Shown: piece after piece, positions 63,626-64,000 of the stretch
How the letters are laid out: each line of letters begins with the position of its first letter
How positions within the stretch are numbered: the first letter of the stretch is position 1
Origin: Alphaproteobacteria bacterium
GTDB lineage: Bacteria > Pseudomonadota > Alphaproteobacteria > UBA6615
Reading direction: 5' to 3'
Assembly (NCBI GenBank): GCA_028279245.1
Contig: JANQOE010000092.1
Span: forward strand, 1-64,000
Length of the DNA: 64,000 nt
Notes under the pieces: model-generated
Told to the model about the DNA's origin: nothing
What the model saw: only the letters and a program-made list of their open reading frames with translations
Databases searched by the model: none
Translations under genes and position numbers: made by a program

Positions 63626-64000
63626 ATGGCACGAGCGGCTTTGACAAAATCGGGGCCTGGCCGGCCGGACGAGCAGACTTTGGTCCACGCGACCGCCGTC
63701 GCGGTCGGCGAGGCCGGTGTGCTGCTCCGCGGGCCCTCGGGGTCGGGCAAATCCGATCTGGCGTTGCGGCTGATCGATCAAGGTGCGCGGCTGATCGCCG
63801 ACGACCAATCGCTGCTGCAGCGGCGCGGGCCGGAGGTCGTGGTGTCCGCGCCGGGCGCCATCGCCGGGCAAATGGAAGTGCGGGGCATTGGTATCGTGGC
63901 GGTGCGGCCGTCCGGGCCGACGCGGGTGGATCTGGTGGTCGACCTGGTCACCACCGATGAGATCGAGCGGATGCCGGACGAAACGGATGTCGCGTTGCTC
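63626..64000 (+). CDS. hprK: HPr kinase/phosphorylase, partial (C-terminus beyond window)
   Basis: First 125 residues of a short alphaproteobacterial HprK, which phosphorylates the PTS protein HPr on serine. The P-loop GPSGSGKSDLALRL (residues 36-49), the acid-rich LIADDQ and the HprK segment GQMEVRGIGIVAV are clear; the N-terminal domain of Gram-positive enzymes is absent, as usual here. The window ends in VALL. Together with ptsN it indicates a regulatory phosphotransferase system. Confidence 0.93.
   Translation, partial: MARAALTKSGPGRPDEQTLVHATAVAVGEAGVLLRGPSGSGKSDLALRLIDQGARLIADDQSLLQRRGPEVVVSAPGAIAGQMEVRGIGIVAVRPSGPTRVDLVVDLVTTDEIERMPDETDVALL

Overview
The window reads as a GC-rich alphaproteobacterial chromosome, most like a Rhodospirillales-type free-living heterotroph. 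Evidence is gene order and families largely confined to that class: rnd-lptC-lptA-lptB-rpoN-hpf-ptsN on one strand, a small heat-shock protein paired with a DUF1150 protein, a ChvI/ChvG two-component system next to hprK, an NDUFA9-type epimerase and a short HRDC-less RNase D. No phage, IS element, rRNA or CRISPR array was seen. One tRNA (Arg, CCG) is present.

Layout. (1) 1-6783: gltD-gltB (minus; gltB runs off the left edge), uppP, and an NDUFA9-like SDR protein. (2) 6921-13403: RNase D, LPS export genes lptCAB, rpoN, hibernation factor hpf, ptsN, then convergent hsp20-DUF1150 behind a good RpoH-type promoter. (3) 13580-17596: a possible envelope-shape block of two divergent paralogous membrane-anchored glucosaminidases, a stand-alone mreB with its own terminator, and a bactofilin. 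(4) 17648-34649: an aromatic acyl-CoA catabolic island: boxC-boxB, a branched-chain-type ABC importer (livK/H/M/G/F), a RidA protein, a MarR regulator, then a tightly overlapping operon of crotonase, acyl-CoA dehydrogenase, an old-yellow-enzyme/4Fe-4S protein ending in a fibronectin type III-like domain, an aryl-CoA ligase of the 2-aminobenzoate type, a two-domain 2-aminobenzoyl-CoA monooxygenase/reductase-type flavoprotein and a second crotonase. (5) 34712-42462: an enolase-superfamily enzyme, then prpD-prpB-tctC-tctB-tctA (minus) controlled in all likelihood by a divergent LysR regulator with a perfect inverted repeat in front of it. (6) 42470-51163: a sugar or sugar-acid locus with a YtfQRT/YjfF-like ABC importer, an enolase-superfamily dehydratase, a GMC oxidoreductase and a divergent FadR-type regulator. 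(7) 51175-64000: housekeeping and stress genes: a small secreted Cys/His-rich peptide, tRNA-Arg, msrB, an HlyU-like protein, a lipoprotein hydrolase with an ABC ATPase, an NDUFS6-like zinc-finger protein, a GNAT acetyltransferase, polA, an atypical receiver protein, a SCO protein, chvI-chvG, an AEC transporter and the start of hprK.

The most unusual items are the OYE/4Fe-4S/FN3-like fusion inside the aromatic-CoA operon, the union of box epoxidase genes (without boxA or boxD here) with a 2-aminobenzoyl-CoA-type operon, a DNA polymerase I whose 3'-5' exonuclease motifs look destroyed, the glucosaminidase/MreB/bactofilin grouping, and several well-formed inverted repeats at divergent promoters. 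Functions are assigned by recognising families and motifs by eye; no database search was run.
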